A stretch of 64,000 nucleotides of DNA, from contig DDFH01000007.1 of assembly GCA_002337085.1 (NCBI GenBank), positions 310,001 through 374,000 on the forward strand. The letters are read 5' to 3'. Below the pieces are notes generated by a model. That model made no database searches, was not told the origin of the DNA, and saw only the letters and a program-made list of their open reading frames with translations. The translations under genes were made by a program, and so were the position numbers. This DNA is from Hyphomonadaceae bacterium UBA1933. Its GTDB lineage: Bacteria; Pseudomonadota; Alphaproteobacteria; Caulobacterales; Aquidulcibacteraceae. This document shows, piece after piece, positions 25,535 through 33,826 of the stretch. How positions within the stretch are numbered: position 1 is the first letter of the stretch; the number at the start of each line of letters is the position of its first letter.

Positions 25535-25936
25535 TTAAGCCTTATTAAGTTCGACTGATAGTTCATCAAGCCTATCGGCAGCGTGGTGAAAGATTTTTGT
25601 AACTTCGTCCAAAGTTTCTACTGCACGGAATTCAATATCTTTTGCCGCCTGTCTGGCTTGTTGAACTTCTTCCTCACCATTCGGGCGTGCATCTTTGAGG
25701 CGCATCAACTCTGCCTGCATGGCATCAATCTTTTGTTTTTGTTCGTAATTTTCATCGGCAATCAAAAGCGCCGCCATTAAAAACAGGCGCTGATCACCAA
25801 TTTGCCCCACCCCTTTGGCAAGGTTTTTGACATGGTTATCAAAATAACGACCAAGGCGGATAAGATGCTCTTCTTGGCCATCTTCACAGCCCATATTATA
25901 TTTATGACCATTAATTTCAATGCTTACATTTGCCAT
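25535..25936 (-). CDS. zapA: cell division protein ZapA
   Basis: Z-ring-associated protein (133 aa) that binds FtsZ and bundles its filaments. The N-terminal domain (MANVSIEINGHKYNMGCEDGQEEHL in part) and the RLGRYFDNHV and DQRLFLMAALLIADENYE blocks are typical, followed by a coiled coil (about 65-125). It is encoded one base after the stop of a helical partner gene of the DUF4164 kind, as in many alphaproteobacteria. No 6S RNA candidate was seen beside it. Confidence 0.9.
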   Translation of the reverse strand: MANVSIEINGHKYNMGCEDGQEEHLIRLGRYFDNHVKNLAKGVGQIGDQRLFLMAALLIADENYEQKQKIDAMQAELMRLKDARPNGEEEVQQARQAAKDIEFRAVETLDEVTKIFHHAADRLDELSVELNKA

Positions 25937-25937
25937 T

Positions 25938-26258
25938 TTAAACTGGTCCTAAAACGGTTCTTATATCTTCAATCGCTTCATTAAGGGCGGTGCGGGCGTG
26001 TTTTACGGCTTCTTCAAGTTCATGTTCGCGTGCCTTGGCAACTTCAAGTTCTTTTGAAACCAGCTCATCATCAAGTGATGATTGATTAAGTGTGGCTTGC
26101 GCCACTTCTGCCTTGGCATCGGCATAGCCAGTTGAGCGTCCAAGTTCGGCAATTTTTGCAACCGCCTGCCCTAAACAATGTTCAAGATTGGTAAGCGATT
26201 TATCAAATCGAAATACCGCACTTTTTAACTCTTCGGAAGAATGGGCAATATCGGACAT
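25938..26258 (-). CDS. DUF4164-like coiled-coil protein upstream of zapA
   Basis: A 106-aa, highly helical, heptad-rich protein (alanine, glutamate and lysine in abundance), matching DUF4164-type proteins by length and position directly before zapA. Function is unknown; a role in the division ring is plausible from the pairing. ATG 26258 has AAGG about 7 bases upstream; the ATG at 26264 has no spacing to its ribosome-binding site and is less likely. A similar coiled coil could also be a simple scaffolding protein. Confidence 0.7.
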   Translation of the reverse strand: MSDIAHSSEELKSAVFRFDKSLTNLEHCLGQAVAKIAELGRSTGYADAKAEVAQATLNQSSLDDELVSKELEVAKAREHELEEAVKHARTALNEAIEDIRTVLGPV

Positions 26259-26335
26259 TTTCATCCCTTAAGATTCTAAACAGACAGAAACTTTTATCTG
26301 CATTGTGACAAATATTACAAAATGTGCAAGGAAAA

Positions 26336-27034
26336 TTATCCAAATTTCCGTGTTAATTCATTCATTAAGGCGGATTGCTTGGGATTTAGTGTTGCAATTC
26401 TTGATTTTATCAAACAGGCCTGTGACGATAATATCAAACCATCATCAATAATTTTAAGATTATTGGCAATCAAAGTTGCACCAGACGTGGTAATATCGAC
26501 AATTGCTTCGGCAATGCCATTTGCGGGTGCGCCCTCGGTTGCCGAACCAGAATAGACAATGCGGTAATCCAAAACCCCACATTTTTCAAAAAATTCAGTT
26601 GTAAGGCGGGCAAATTTGGTGGCAATGCGCATACGCTTCCCACTGGTGCGGCGAATATCGCTTGCCACTTCTGCAAGGTCGTCCATGGTTGAAACATCAA
26701 TCCAACCATCGGGAACGGCAACAACCACATCTGCGCGCCCAAAGCCAAGTTTGTGAACAAATTCGACTTGTTCATCTGATTTCGGGCTTTGTTCACGAAT
26801 TAAATCTTCGCCCGTAATCCCAAGGTGCATTTCACCCGCCAATAAGGATTTGGAAATTTCCGAAGATGACATAAGGCGAACTTCAACCATTGGCTCACCA
26901 TCAAAATGCGCGGCATAGCCACGCTCCCCGCCGGTTTGTTTCAAGAAAAGCCCGCGCTTAACAAGCCATGCCTCGCATTGTTCTTTTAGGCGACCTTTAG
27001 AAGGCAAACCAAAAATGATTTCATCACCCGCCAT
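26336..27034 (-). CDS. hisG: ATP phosphoribosyltransferase, short form HisG
   Basis: Catalytic subunit for the first step of histidine biosynthesis (ATP + PRPP to phosphoribosyl-ATP). At 232 aa it is the short form, which lacks the C-terminal regulatory domain and needs HisZ for activity and feedback inhibition. Diagnostic parts are FGLPSKGRLKEQC, GITGEDLIRE, RIATKFARLT and the PRPP-binding motif GSATEGAPANGIAEAI-type stretch ending VDITTSG. Its start overlaps the hisZ stop (TAATG), so the two are translationally coupled. Confidence 0.94.
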   Translation of the reverse strand: MAGDEIIFGLPSKGRLKEQCEAWLVKRGLFLKQTGGERGYAAHFDGEPMVEVRLMSSSEISKSLLAGEMHLGITGEDLIREQSPKSDEQVEFVHKLGFGRADVVVAVPDGWIDVSTMDDLAEVASDIRRTSGKRMRIATKFARLTTEFFEKCGVLDYRIVYSGSATEGAPANGIAEAIVDITTSGATLIANNLKIIDDGLILSSQACLIKSRIATLNPKQSALMNELTRKFG

Positions 27035-28158
27035 TATTTGCCCCCTAAAATAACTTCTGGTCGAATTACAGCACCAACAGCAGAAATATTCTTTTCACCC
27101 TTTGTCAACTCGGCAATCAAGCCATCATAACGACCACCACTGGCAAGTGATTTTTCATTATCATTGGTGAAGATTTCAAAACGAATACCATCATAATATT
27201 CAAAGCGTTTTGGCATTGCGACATCAAAAACAATCTCGCAATCACTATCAATCAGGCTTTGAATTTTTTGGATTTTCAAATCCCACGCTTTGGCCCAATC
27301 GGTGAAATCAATATTAATTTGCTTGCCCAATGTCCAAACCGCATTAAATACGGTATTTGGTGCGCCTTTTAATTGCAAAATTTCTTGCAAAATCGCCGCT
27401 GTTTCTTTTGATAAAGGTTCAGAGGTTTGGCGTTTTGCCTTTTGACGAAGGCGTTTGGCAATATCCAACGTATCACGTGCAAGACCTTGTTTTAATTTTG
27501 AAATATCAAGAATTTCTTCAACAAGATTTGCCGCCTCTTGATCATTTTTTATTGCCAATAATGATTTTTCAATTGCAGTTGGCGCATCCGTATTGGGGAC
27601 TGTTGCCAAATTGATCCGCTTTAAAAGTTCTGAGACAACATTGGCTTGTGGCATAAAATATTCACGCCAGACATCTGGCAAATTGGCGGTTTCAAGAATT
27701 TTCTTAACCAAACCACCATCAGATAAAATAAGCCGACCACCATTTAAACCAATGGTTTTACAAGTTTCATAAATCGAAGAAAATATTGCAAAATCAGCAT
27801 TTTCTTTATCTTTATCACCATATCTCTCGATGCCCATTTGGCGGAATTCAGGGTTTACGCCACTTTCTTTTTGCGCACGAAACACCTTGCCAGAGCATAA
27901 AAAAATTGCCTGGGTTTCACCACTTTCAATAAAAGTAACCGCCGCCGGCATGGTTAAATCTGCCCTTAGGCATAATTCCTCACCATCTGGTGAATTGGCG
28001 AAATAAAGGCGTGGCCTTAACCCCTCACCGGCTAATTCAAGCACGGTTGAAGATGGCAAAAGCAATGGCAAATCAACCCACTCCCCACCATTTTTGGCAA
28101 GGGTATTTTTAATTTTTATGCTTTGCTGAATATCTATATTTTGATTTTTATAAGGCAT
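27034..28158 (-). CDS. hisZ: HisZ, ATP phosphoribosyltransferase regulatory subunit
   Basis: A 374-aa HisRS-like protein without tRNA charging, which forms the hetero-octamer with short HisG. Class II motif remnants are visible: LCLRADLTMP, RAQKESGVNPEFRQMGIERYG, and the C-terminal YDGIRFEIF and GGRYDGLIAEL blocks. The start at ATG 28158 is used; the frame is open further up to 28275, but that part overlaps the hisS gene and lacks family similarity. It overlaps the hisS end by 11 bases and the hisG start by 1. The N-terminal ~40 residues are somewhat different from usual HisZ. Confidence 0.9.
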   Translation of the reverse strand: MPYKNQNIDIQQSIKIKNTLAKNGGEWVDLPLLLPSSTVLELAGEGLRPRLYFANSPDGEELCLRADLTMPAAVTFIESGETQAIFLCSGKVFRAQKESGVNPEFRQMGIERYGDKDKENADFAIFSSIYETCKTIGLNGGRLILSDGGLVKKILETANLPDVWREYFMPQANVVSELLKRINLATVPNTDAPTAIEKSLLAIKNDQEAANLVEEILDISKLKQGLARDTLDIAKRLRQKAKRQTSEPLSKETAAILQEILQLKGAPNTVFNAVWTLGKQINIDFTDWAKAWDLKIQKIQSLIDSDCEIVFDVAMPKRFEYYDGIRFEIFTNDNEKSLASGGRYDGLIAELTKGEKNISAVGAVIRPEVILGGK

Positions 28159-29629
28159 TTTCAAGCAACTTTTTAACTTCGGCAGCAAGCTCGCTGCGTT
28201 TGACCACTGATTGCGCGGGGCGACCTTTGCGCCATTCTTCATTATCAGAAATTTGTGTCGCAAGTTTTGCACCAAGTGCCAAATCTTTTATGGTTACAAT
28301 GCCTTCGGCACGTTCGTTTGAACCTTCCATAATTACCAATGGCGCATTGCGACGGTCAGCATATTTCATTTGCGCCTTCATGCCCGATGTTCCAAGATAA
28401 ACCTCGGCAGCAATGCCAGCATTGCGTAATTCCTGCGCCATTTGAAAATATCCGGCGATTTGGTCATTATCCATTGCAAGAATGACCACTGGGCCAGCCT
28501 CAACCTGCTTTTCGCTTTCAGATAATGCAAGTGCCGCCAAAAGCCGCGAAACCCCAATTGAACAGCCAGTTGCCGGAACCCGTTCACCCTTGAAGCGCAT
28601 CACAAGGTCATCATAACGACCACCCGAACCAACCGAACCAAAACGAACTGGGTTACCCTTTTCATCAATGGTTTCACCCAAAAATTCGGCTTCAAACACT
28701 GTACCAGTATAATATTCAAGACCGCGAACAATTGCGGGGTCAAACTCGGCAGAAGTTTCATCAAGACCAAGTGCAGTAAGAGTTAGTGAAATTTTTCCAA
28801 GCTCTTCAAGACCTTCATTGCCAATTTCGGTATTGCCAATCACATTTGAAAGCGCATCAAGTGATGCCTGACGGGTTTCCTTTTTGGTTTGGGTAAAGGC
28901 GATAACTTTGGCAATTGCATTGTCATCAAGCCCGGCACCTTTGGTAAAATCACCAGAGGCATCTTTGCGCCCCGCGCCAAGTAATAGTGCAACACCATCT
29001 TCGCCAAGACGGTCAAGTTTATCGACAGCGCGCAGAATTGTAAGACGTTTAAAATTATCAGATGGATCAACCCCAATTTCAAACAACAAACCATCAAGCA
29101 ATTTACGATTCGAAACCTTGACCACGAATTTTGATTTATCGATACCGGTTGCCGCAAGACCATTTGATAGGGTTGCGATAATTTCGGCATCCGCCTCTGG
29201 CCTTGGTGAGCCAATTATATCCGCGTCACATTGCCAAAACTCACGGAATCTACCAGGGCCAGGTTTTTCATTGCGCCACACCGGGCCCGCAGCACACCGG
29301 CGATAAGGCTTGGGCAAGGCATCAAAATTTTGCGCCACAAAACGCGCCAAAGGCGCGGTTAAATCATAACGCAATGCCATCCATTGCTCATCATCGTCCA
29401 AAAGCGCAAACACACCCTCATTTGGGCGATCAGAATCCGGCAAGAATTTACCTAAACAATCGGCATATTCAAATGCCGGTGTTTCAAGATATTCAAAACC
29501 CGACTTTTGATAAGATTCAAGAATCTTGGAAACCACCGAAGAACGATGCAAAAGACCAGCCCCGCGAAAATCGCTAAAACCACGCGGATTACGCGCAATC
29601 GGGCGGATAATATCTTTTTTGTCGTCCAT
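28148..29629 (-). CDS. hisS: histidyl-tRNA synthetase (alphaproteobacterial type)
   Basis: Class II synthetase (493 aa). Motif 1 region (GFLE-YLETPAFEYADCLGKFLPDSD in part), motif 2 (PVWRNEKPGPGRFREFWQCDAD, broken here as PVWRNEKPGPGRF and REFWQCDAD), histidine motif (RGLEYYTGTVFEA) and motif 3 (GCSIGVSRLLAAL) are present, then the anticodon-binding domain with YLGTSGMKAQMKYADRRNAP. The GPGRFREF motif-2 loop is that of the divergent alphaproteobacterial HisRS group, some members of which charge tRNA-His lacking the extra G at -1. The ATG at 29629 has AGGAA upstream. It is first in the hisS-hisZ-hisG cluster. Confidence 0.94.
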   Translation of the reverse strand: MDDKKDIIRPIARNPRGFSDFRGAGLLHRSSVVSKILESYQKSGFEYLETPAFEYADCLGKFLPDSDRPNEGVFALLDDDEQWMALRYDLTAPLARFVAQNFDALPKPYRRCAAGPVWRNEKPGPGRFREFWQCDADIIGSPRPEADAEIIATLSNGLAATGIDKSKFVVKVSNRKLLDGLLFEIGVDPSDNFKRLTILRAVDKLDRLGEDGVALLLGAGRKDASGDFTKGAGLDDNAIAKVIAFTQTKKETRQASLDALSNVIGNTEIGNEGLEELGKISLTLTALGLDETSAEFDPAIVRGLEYYTGTVFEAEFLGETIDEKGNPVRFGSVGSGGRYDDLVMRFKGERVPATGCSIGVSRLLAALALSESEKQVEAGPVVILAMDNDQIAGYFQMAQELRNAGIAAEVYLGTSGMKAQMKYADRRNAPLVIMEGSNERAEGIVTIKDLALGAKLATQISDNEEWRKGRPAQSVVKRSELAAEVKKLLENAL

Positions 29630-29872
29630 TGTTTTTCCTATTTTCCAAAATGAAATCTTTGGCACAAGATTGTGTTAGAATTTAAAAATTCTCTAGCCAT
29701 AAAAAGCAAAAATTTGAACCCGCCTATACACATTTTTTTTAATTAGTGCATTAATTTGGGCTGAATATTGCCTTTTTACTGATAAATAATAAAATTCTGG
29801 TTGGAAAATCAAAAGATTCCTAATAAAGCCAGACATCTCGTAAACGCAAAAACAATAAAGAATGGCAAGATT

Positions 29873-30676
29873 ATGAGCGATGTGAAAAACAAAAAACGTA
29901 AAGCAATTGCAATAGGTGTTGTTGGTCTTGCATCAATTATGGGTGTTGCGACTGTTGGTTTATGCGCCTTCACAAGCTTTAAAAAAGAAAAACCAATCAT
30001 CAAAGCAGAAGAAACCAATGATTGGGCAAAAATTGCGTCAAACAGGCTTTCGTCATCTGGTTTTTCGTTTGCAAGTGCAAGTTTTGAAAAAGGCGTATTG
30101 GCAATTAAGGGTGATGCCAAGGATGCTTCAAGCCGAATTTCGGCTTTTGAAGCCGCACAAAATGCAGTATTACAAGCTATTTCAGAAAAGAAACTTGATG
30201 GCAAATCAGGTATTCTTGCGTTTGAAAACCAAATTACAATTAATGGCGCAAAGGTTTTTGAAATCCCTGATGCGACTTCAACTTTGGGCAATAAGCCTGA
30301 AAAAGAAGCCTGCCAAAGTGCGTATAATACATTGCTTGATGGGCGCGTTATAAATTTCAATTCAGGTAGTGCAATGATTTCGGATGATTCAAAACCATTA
30401 CTTGATGGGATTTCCAATGTTGCAATTAAATGCGTTGGCTATGTTGTTGAAGTTGGCGGTCATACCGACACCAAAGGTGACGCGGGCGCAAATCAGGCAT
30501 TATCAGAACGCCGCGCACAGGCAGTTGCCGATTACATTATTGGTAAAGGCGTAAATGCCACCGAACTTAAAATAAAAGGCTATGGCGAGAGTATGCCACT
30601 TGATAAAAGTGACACCCCAGAAGCCGATGCGAAAAACCGCCGCATTGAGTTTAAGGTTCAAGAAAAACCAGAGTAG
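29873..30676 (+). CDS. OmpA-family protein with periplasmic peptidoglycan-binding domain
   Basis: A 267-aa envelope protein. A signal-anchor helix (about 10-35) leads to a middle domain of unknown type, perhaps BON-like (ASFEKGVLAIKGDA, AQNAVLQAI). The OmpA C-terminal domain follows (about 165-262), with GHTDTKGDAGANQALSERR, KGYGESMPL and the conserved NRRIEFKV end. It would bind peptidoglycan noncovalently. ATG 29873 is preferred over the upstream TTG at 29801 because the TTG has a poor ribosome-binding site. Its last 43 bases are present again at 30852-30894. Confidence 0.88.
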   Translation: MSDVKNKKRKAIAIGVVGLASIMGVATVGLCAFTSFKKEKPIIKAEETNDWAKIASNRLSSSGFSFASASFEKGVLAIKGDAKDASSRISAFEAAQNAVLQAISEKKLDGKSGILAFENQITINGAKVFEIPDATSTLGNKPEKEACQSAYNTLLDGRVINFNSGSAMISDDSKPLLDGISNVAIKCVGYVVEVGGHTDTKGDAGANQALSERRAQAVADYIIGKGVNATELKIKGYGESMPLDKSDTPEADAKNRRIEFKVQEKPE

Positions 30677-30703
30677 TCGCGGCAGTTTTTCTTTTTTCTT
30701 TTT

Positions 30704-30847
30704 CTTCGGTTTACGGAAAAGTCGAAAACTTTTCCTACCTCATCACTTTTCTGGTCTTCGGCTTACGGAAAAGTCGAAAACTTTTCCTACCTCATCACTT
30801 TTTTGGTCTTCGGCTTACGGAAAAGTCAAAAACTTTTCCTACCTCAT
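30704..30847. repeat. 52-bp tandem repeat, 2.8 copies, each with an internal hairpin
   Basis: Units start at 30704, 30756 and 30808; the third is cut off near 30847. Each unit contains GGAAAAGT and ACTTTTCC around a 5-base loop, an 8-bp hairpin. The first two units differ at only a few bases. The period, 52, is not a multiple of three, so this is not a coding repeat. It fills the insert between the two copies of the OmpA gene 3' end. Confidence 0.9.
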
Positions 30848-30851
30848 CCGT

Positions 30852-30894
30852 AAACCGCCGTATCGAGTTTAAGGTTCAACAAAAACCAGAGTAG
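30852..30894 (+). repeat. second copy of the ompA-like gene 3' end
   Basis: 43 bases match 30634-30676 with 40 identities. In the OmpA frame they read NRRIEFKVQQKPE then a stop. Two of the three changes are silent and the third is E to Q, as though this end was once translated. No start codon or ribosome-binding site belongs to it. Confidence 0.85.
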
Positions 30895-30896
30895 CT

Positions 30897-32474
30897 TTAG
30901 ATTTTTATTTCCAAAGTTGGCCAGATGACTGGTGGGATGCCTTTGCGCCCGCCTTTTATTCTATCTGAAATTAGCCATGCGGAATCACCAAACCAAATTG
31001 GAAGAATTGGCGCTTCATCAATAATGTATTTTTCAGCAGCCAATACGGCTTCATAACGCTGTTTTTCATCGGCAATCGAGCGTGCCTTTTTAAGTGCGGC
31101 ATCATAACTGTGATTAATCCATTGATGCGAATAGGCATTTCCGCCACTGGCAAAACTTGCCATTAAATCGATTGGATCAGATTTTAGACCCTTGTCAATT
31201 TTCACTAATGCGGCATCAAAATCATGCCCATTAAGGCGCGCCGAAATTGCAGAAGCATCAGTTGTTGAAATTGTCGCCACTACCCCAATTTGTTTCCAAG
31301 AATTTGCAATATGCACCGCCGCGCGTTCGCGGTCATCTTTGGGAACCAATAATTCAATTTTTAGCGGATTATTTGCATTAAACCCCTTGGCTTCGAGAAT
31401 TTTTTGTGCGCCTTCGCGGTCAAATGGTAACAATGGCTCGGTACGAACCATACGATTTGCGGGGTGAACTGCATCACGTAATAAATTATGCGATATAATC
31501 TCACGGTTAATGGCCATGCCCAAAGCACGCCTTATTTCCATATCCTGAAGCTGTGGGTGCTTGGTGTTTAAAGATATGTAAATCAAAAGCGGGGTTTTCA
31601 TCCGCAAAAATTTATCACCATATTTCTCTTTTAAATCGGTATAACGTAACAAAGACGGATCTTGCGATAAATCAACATCCCCCGCCTGATACATTCTAAT
31701 GCGGGTTGCCGCCTCTGGCACGGTGTCAACATCAATCATATTGGGAAGTTTGGGATTAAAGCCCAATGCATTCCAATCACCATTGGGGTTTTTGGCAAAT
31801 TTAATACGGGTTTGCGTATAAATCACCGGTTTATAAGGCCCAGAAACCACAATATTTTCAAGTTTAGTCCAATTATCACCATATTTGGCAAGCACATGGG
31901 TGGGAACTGGATAAAATTCCCGCAATTGTGCAGGAAATTGCGCCTCAGGTGCGACTAGGTCAATTTTAATTTTATTGGGCGCAATAATACTAACACCAAT
32001 ATCTTCTGGATTACCTTTGGTTTTTATAATTTCCTCATAACCCTTTATTGAAAAGAGTTCAGGCGCATCAGGATATGCGGTTTTCCAATTTGCACCACGC
32101 CGAAAACTTTGCAGGACATCGTTTGCAGTTAAAGGTGCGCCATCTGACCATTTCAGATTGGGATTTAAAGTTAAAATCCAACTGGTGAAATTATTTTCAC
32201 CTTCCCAAGACGTTGCTATGCTTGGAATTGTTGTTCCATCATCACCAAAGCCCAATAATGGCAAAAGATATTGCGGAAATATAAGGTCGGCAATCGCAAA
32301 CTCGGCCTTGAAGGGGTCAAGGCTGTCCGCCTCCCCCCGCAGGGCGATACGCATGACGCCTTTTTCGGGCGCTTTTTTAGAGCATGCAGAAAGAATGGAA
32401 GAGCCAATTAGCCCTGCCGCCATAAAAGTCGAAACTTGCCTACGATTAATTTGCCTGTGATTAATTGAATTCAT
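30897..32474 (-). CDS. oligopeptide ABC-transporter substrate-binding lipoprotein (SBP_bac_5)
   Basis: A 525-aa extracytoplasmic solute-binding protein of family 5 (OppA/DppA type). The N-terminus has twin arginines (NRRQVS) and a lipobox ending LSAC, so a lipid-anchored, possibly Tat-exported protein is expected. Internal landmarks are ADSLDPF, SWEGENNF, LKWSDGAPLTANDVLQSFRR, SGPYKP and RRALGMAINRE. It would bind peptides for uptake. No permease or ATPase gene is linked, which makes it an orphan or one that serves a distant transporter. The stop lies 3 bases from the duplicated ompA end. Confidence 0.9.
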   Translation of the reverse strand: MNSINHRQINRRQVSTFMAAGLIGSSILSACSKKAPEKGVMRIALRGEADSLDPFKAEFAIADLIFPQYLLPLLGFGDDGTTIPSIATSWEGENNFTSWILTLNPNLKWSDGAPLTANDVLQSFRRGANWKTAYPDAPELFSIKGYEEIIKTKGNPEDIGVSIIAPNKIKIDLVAPEAQFPAQLREFYPVPTHVLAKYGDNWTKLENIVVSGPYKPVIYTQTRIKFAKNPNGDWNALGFNPKLPNMIDVDTVPEAATRIRMYQAGDVDLSQDPSLLRYTDLKEKYGDKFLRMKTPLLIYISLNTKHPQLQDMEIRRALGMAINREIISHNLLRDAVHPANRMVRTEPLLPFDREGAQKILEAKGFNANNPLKIELLVPKDDRERAAVHIANSWKQIGVVATISTTDASAISARLNGHDFDAALVKIDKGLKSDPIDLMASFASGGNAYSHQWINHSYDAALKKARSIADEKQRYEAVLAAEKYIIDEAPILPIWFGDSAWLISDRIKGGRKGIPPVIWPTLEIKI

Positions 32475-32512
32475 CTGATAAGAGTGATTATTTTATCAGC
32501 CATGTCAAGATA

Positions 32513-33694
32513 TTAGGCGTTAGCTTTGTGTAAATCCATATTCTTGGCAAATTGTTTAAATAGATAAAATGAATCTTTTGGCCCCGGGCTCGCCTCTGGG
32601 TGGTATTGCACAGAAAACACCTTGCCGCCAATTGTTGAAATCCCACAATTTGAACCATCAAACAGTGAAACATGCGTTGCAACAACATTTTCAGGCAAGC
32701 TGTCACCATCAACTGCAAAGCCGTGATTCATTGAAACAATCTCAACTTTTCCAGATTGTAAATCTTTTACAGGGTGGTTTGCACCATGGTGCCCTTGTTT
32801 CATTTTTATGGTTTTACCACCCAATGCCAAGCCAAGCATTTGATGCCCCAAACAAATACCAAAAATTGGCACGCCAGCATCCACAAGTTTCTTGATTGTA
32901 ACAACGGCATATTCACCGGTTGCCGCAGGGTCACCAGGGCCATTAGAAAGCATTACGCCATCTGGTTTTAATGCCATAATGTCTTCAAAGCTTGCATTGG
33001 CACTTACAACGCTGACCTTGGCAGCAATTTCACCAAGATCGCGCAAAATATTTGCTTTTGCACCAAAATCCATCAAAACAACGTGATATTTTGGATTTTT
33101 AAGTGTTTGAACCCCCTCACCCCAGTGCCATGCACTTTCGGAAAAGTCATAATCTTTGTCGGTTGAAACTTCTTTTGCCAAATCAAGGCCTTCAAGGCCA
33201 GACCATGCCTTTGCTTTTTCAGCCAATGCGGCAATATCAAACTTGCCATCAGGGCTATGGGCGATTGCGCCGTGCGGCATGCCTTTTTCGCGAATCAAAT
33301 GGGTGATTGCGCGCGTATCAACGCCTGCAAGACCAACTATGCCACGTTTTAACAACCAGTTTGGCAAATCAAGCGTAGAGCGCCAATTTGAAGGCACAGT
33401 TGGCAGCGCGCGGCAAATCATACCAATCGCACCAGATTTAGCAGGCGTTGAATTTGCCTCTTCATCTTCGTCATTTGTGCCGACATTGCCGATATGCGGT
33501 GCAGTAAAGGCGATAATTTGATTATTATAAGAAGGATCTGTCAGAATTTCCTGATAGCCGGTAATTGCCGTATTAAAGCAAACTTCACCGATATTTTCCC
33601 CGATTGCGCCAAACCCCTGTCCGTAAAAAGCAGTTCCGTCGGCAAGCACTAAAACGCCCGTCTTTTTTGGGGCAAATTTAGGTTGGTTGGTCAA
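32513..33694 (-). CDS. carA: carbamoyl-phosphate synthase small subunit CarA
   Basis: Glutaminase subunit (393 aa) that delivers ammonia to CarB for carbamoyl phosphate, feeding arginine and pyrimidine synthesis. The N-terminal domain (LADGTAFYGQGFGA, CFNTAITGYQEILTDPSY in part) is normal. The class I glutaminase triad is visible as the Cys in FGICLGHQMLG and the His/Glu in YHPEASPGP. The usual partner carB is not adjacent, on either side. Single gene with a terminator cluster upstream belonging to the next gene. Confidence 0.96.
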   Translation of the reverse strand: MTNQPKFAPKKTGVLVLADGTAFYGQGFGAIGENIGEVCFNTAITGYQEILTDPSYNNQIIAFTAPHIGNVGTNDEDEEANSTPAKSGAIGMICRALPTVPSNWRSTLDLPNWLLKRGIVGLAGVDTRAITHLIREKGMPHGAIAHSPDGKFDIAALAEKAKAWSGLEGLDLAKEVSTDKDYDFSESAWHWGEGVQTLKNPKYHVVLMDFGAKANILRDLGEIAAKVSVVSANASFEDIMALKPDGVMLSNGPGDPAATGEYAVVTIKKLVDAGVPIFGICLGHQMLGLALGGKTIKMKQGHHGANHPVKDLQSGKVEIVSMNHGFAVDGDSLPENVVATHVSLFDGSNCGISTIGGKVFSVQYHPEASPGPKDSFYLFKQFAKNMDLHKANA

Positions 33695-33776
33695 TTTATT
33701 ACTCCGATTTTGGGTCTTTTAGCGGATAGAATTTCGTGGTCAATCAGTAGCGGCACTTTTTTTGTAAAATAAGCAT

Positions 33777-33811
33777 AAAAAAAGCGGAGGAGAACCCCCG
33801 CTTTTTGTTTT
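33777..33811 (-). terminator. rho-independent terminator of the CmpX-like gene
   Basis: On the minus strand AAAAAGCGGGGG pairs with CCTCCGCTTTTT around TTCT, with one G-T pair, and a T-run follows. It lies 16 bases past the stop at 33827. Confidence 0.85.
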
Positions 33812-33826
33812 TTAGTTGGAAAATGA

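Noticed and set aside
28159..28275. Upstream extension of hisZ inside hisS
   Set aside because: The extra 39 codons overlap hisS and lack similarity to HisZ proteins.
29809..30417. 202-codon minus-strand frame over the ompA-like gene
   Set aside because: Antisense to the OmpA gene, whose domain is clear; no family similarity.
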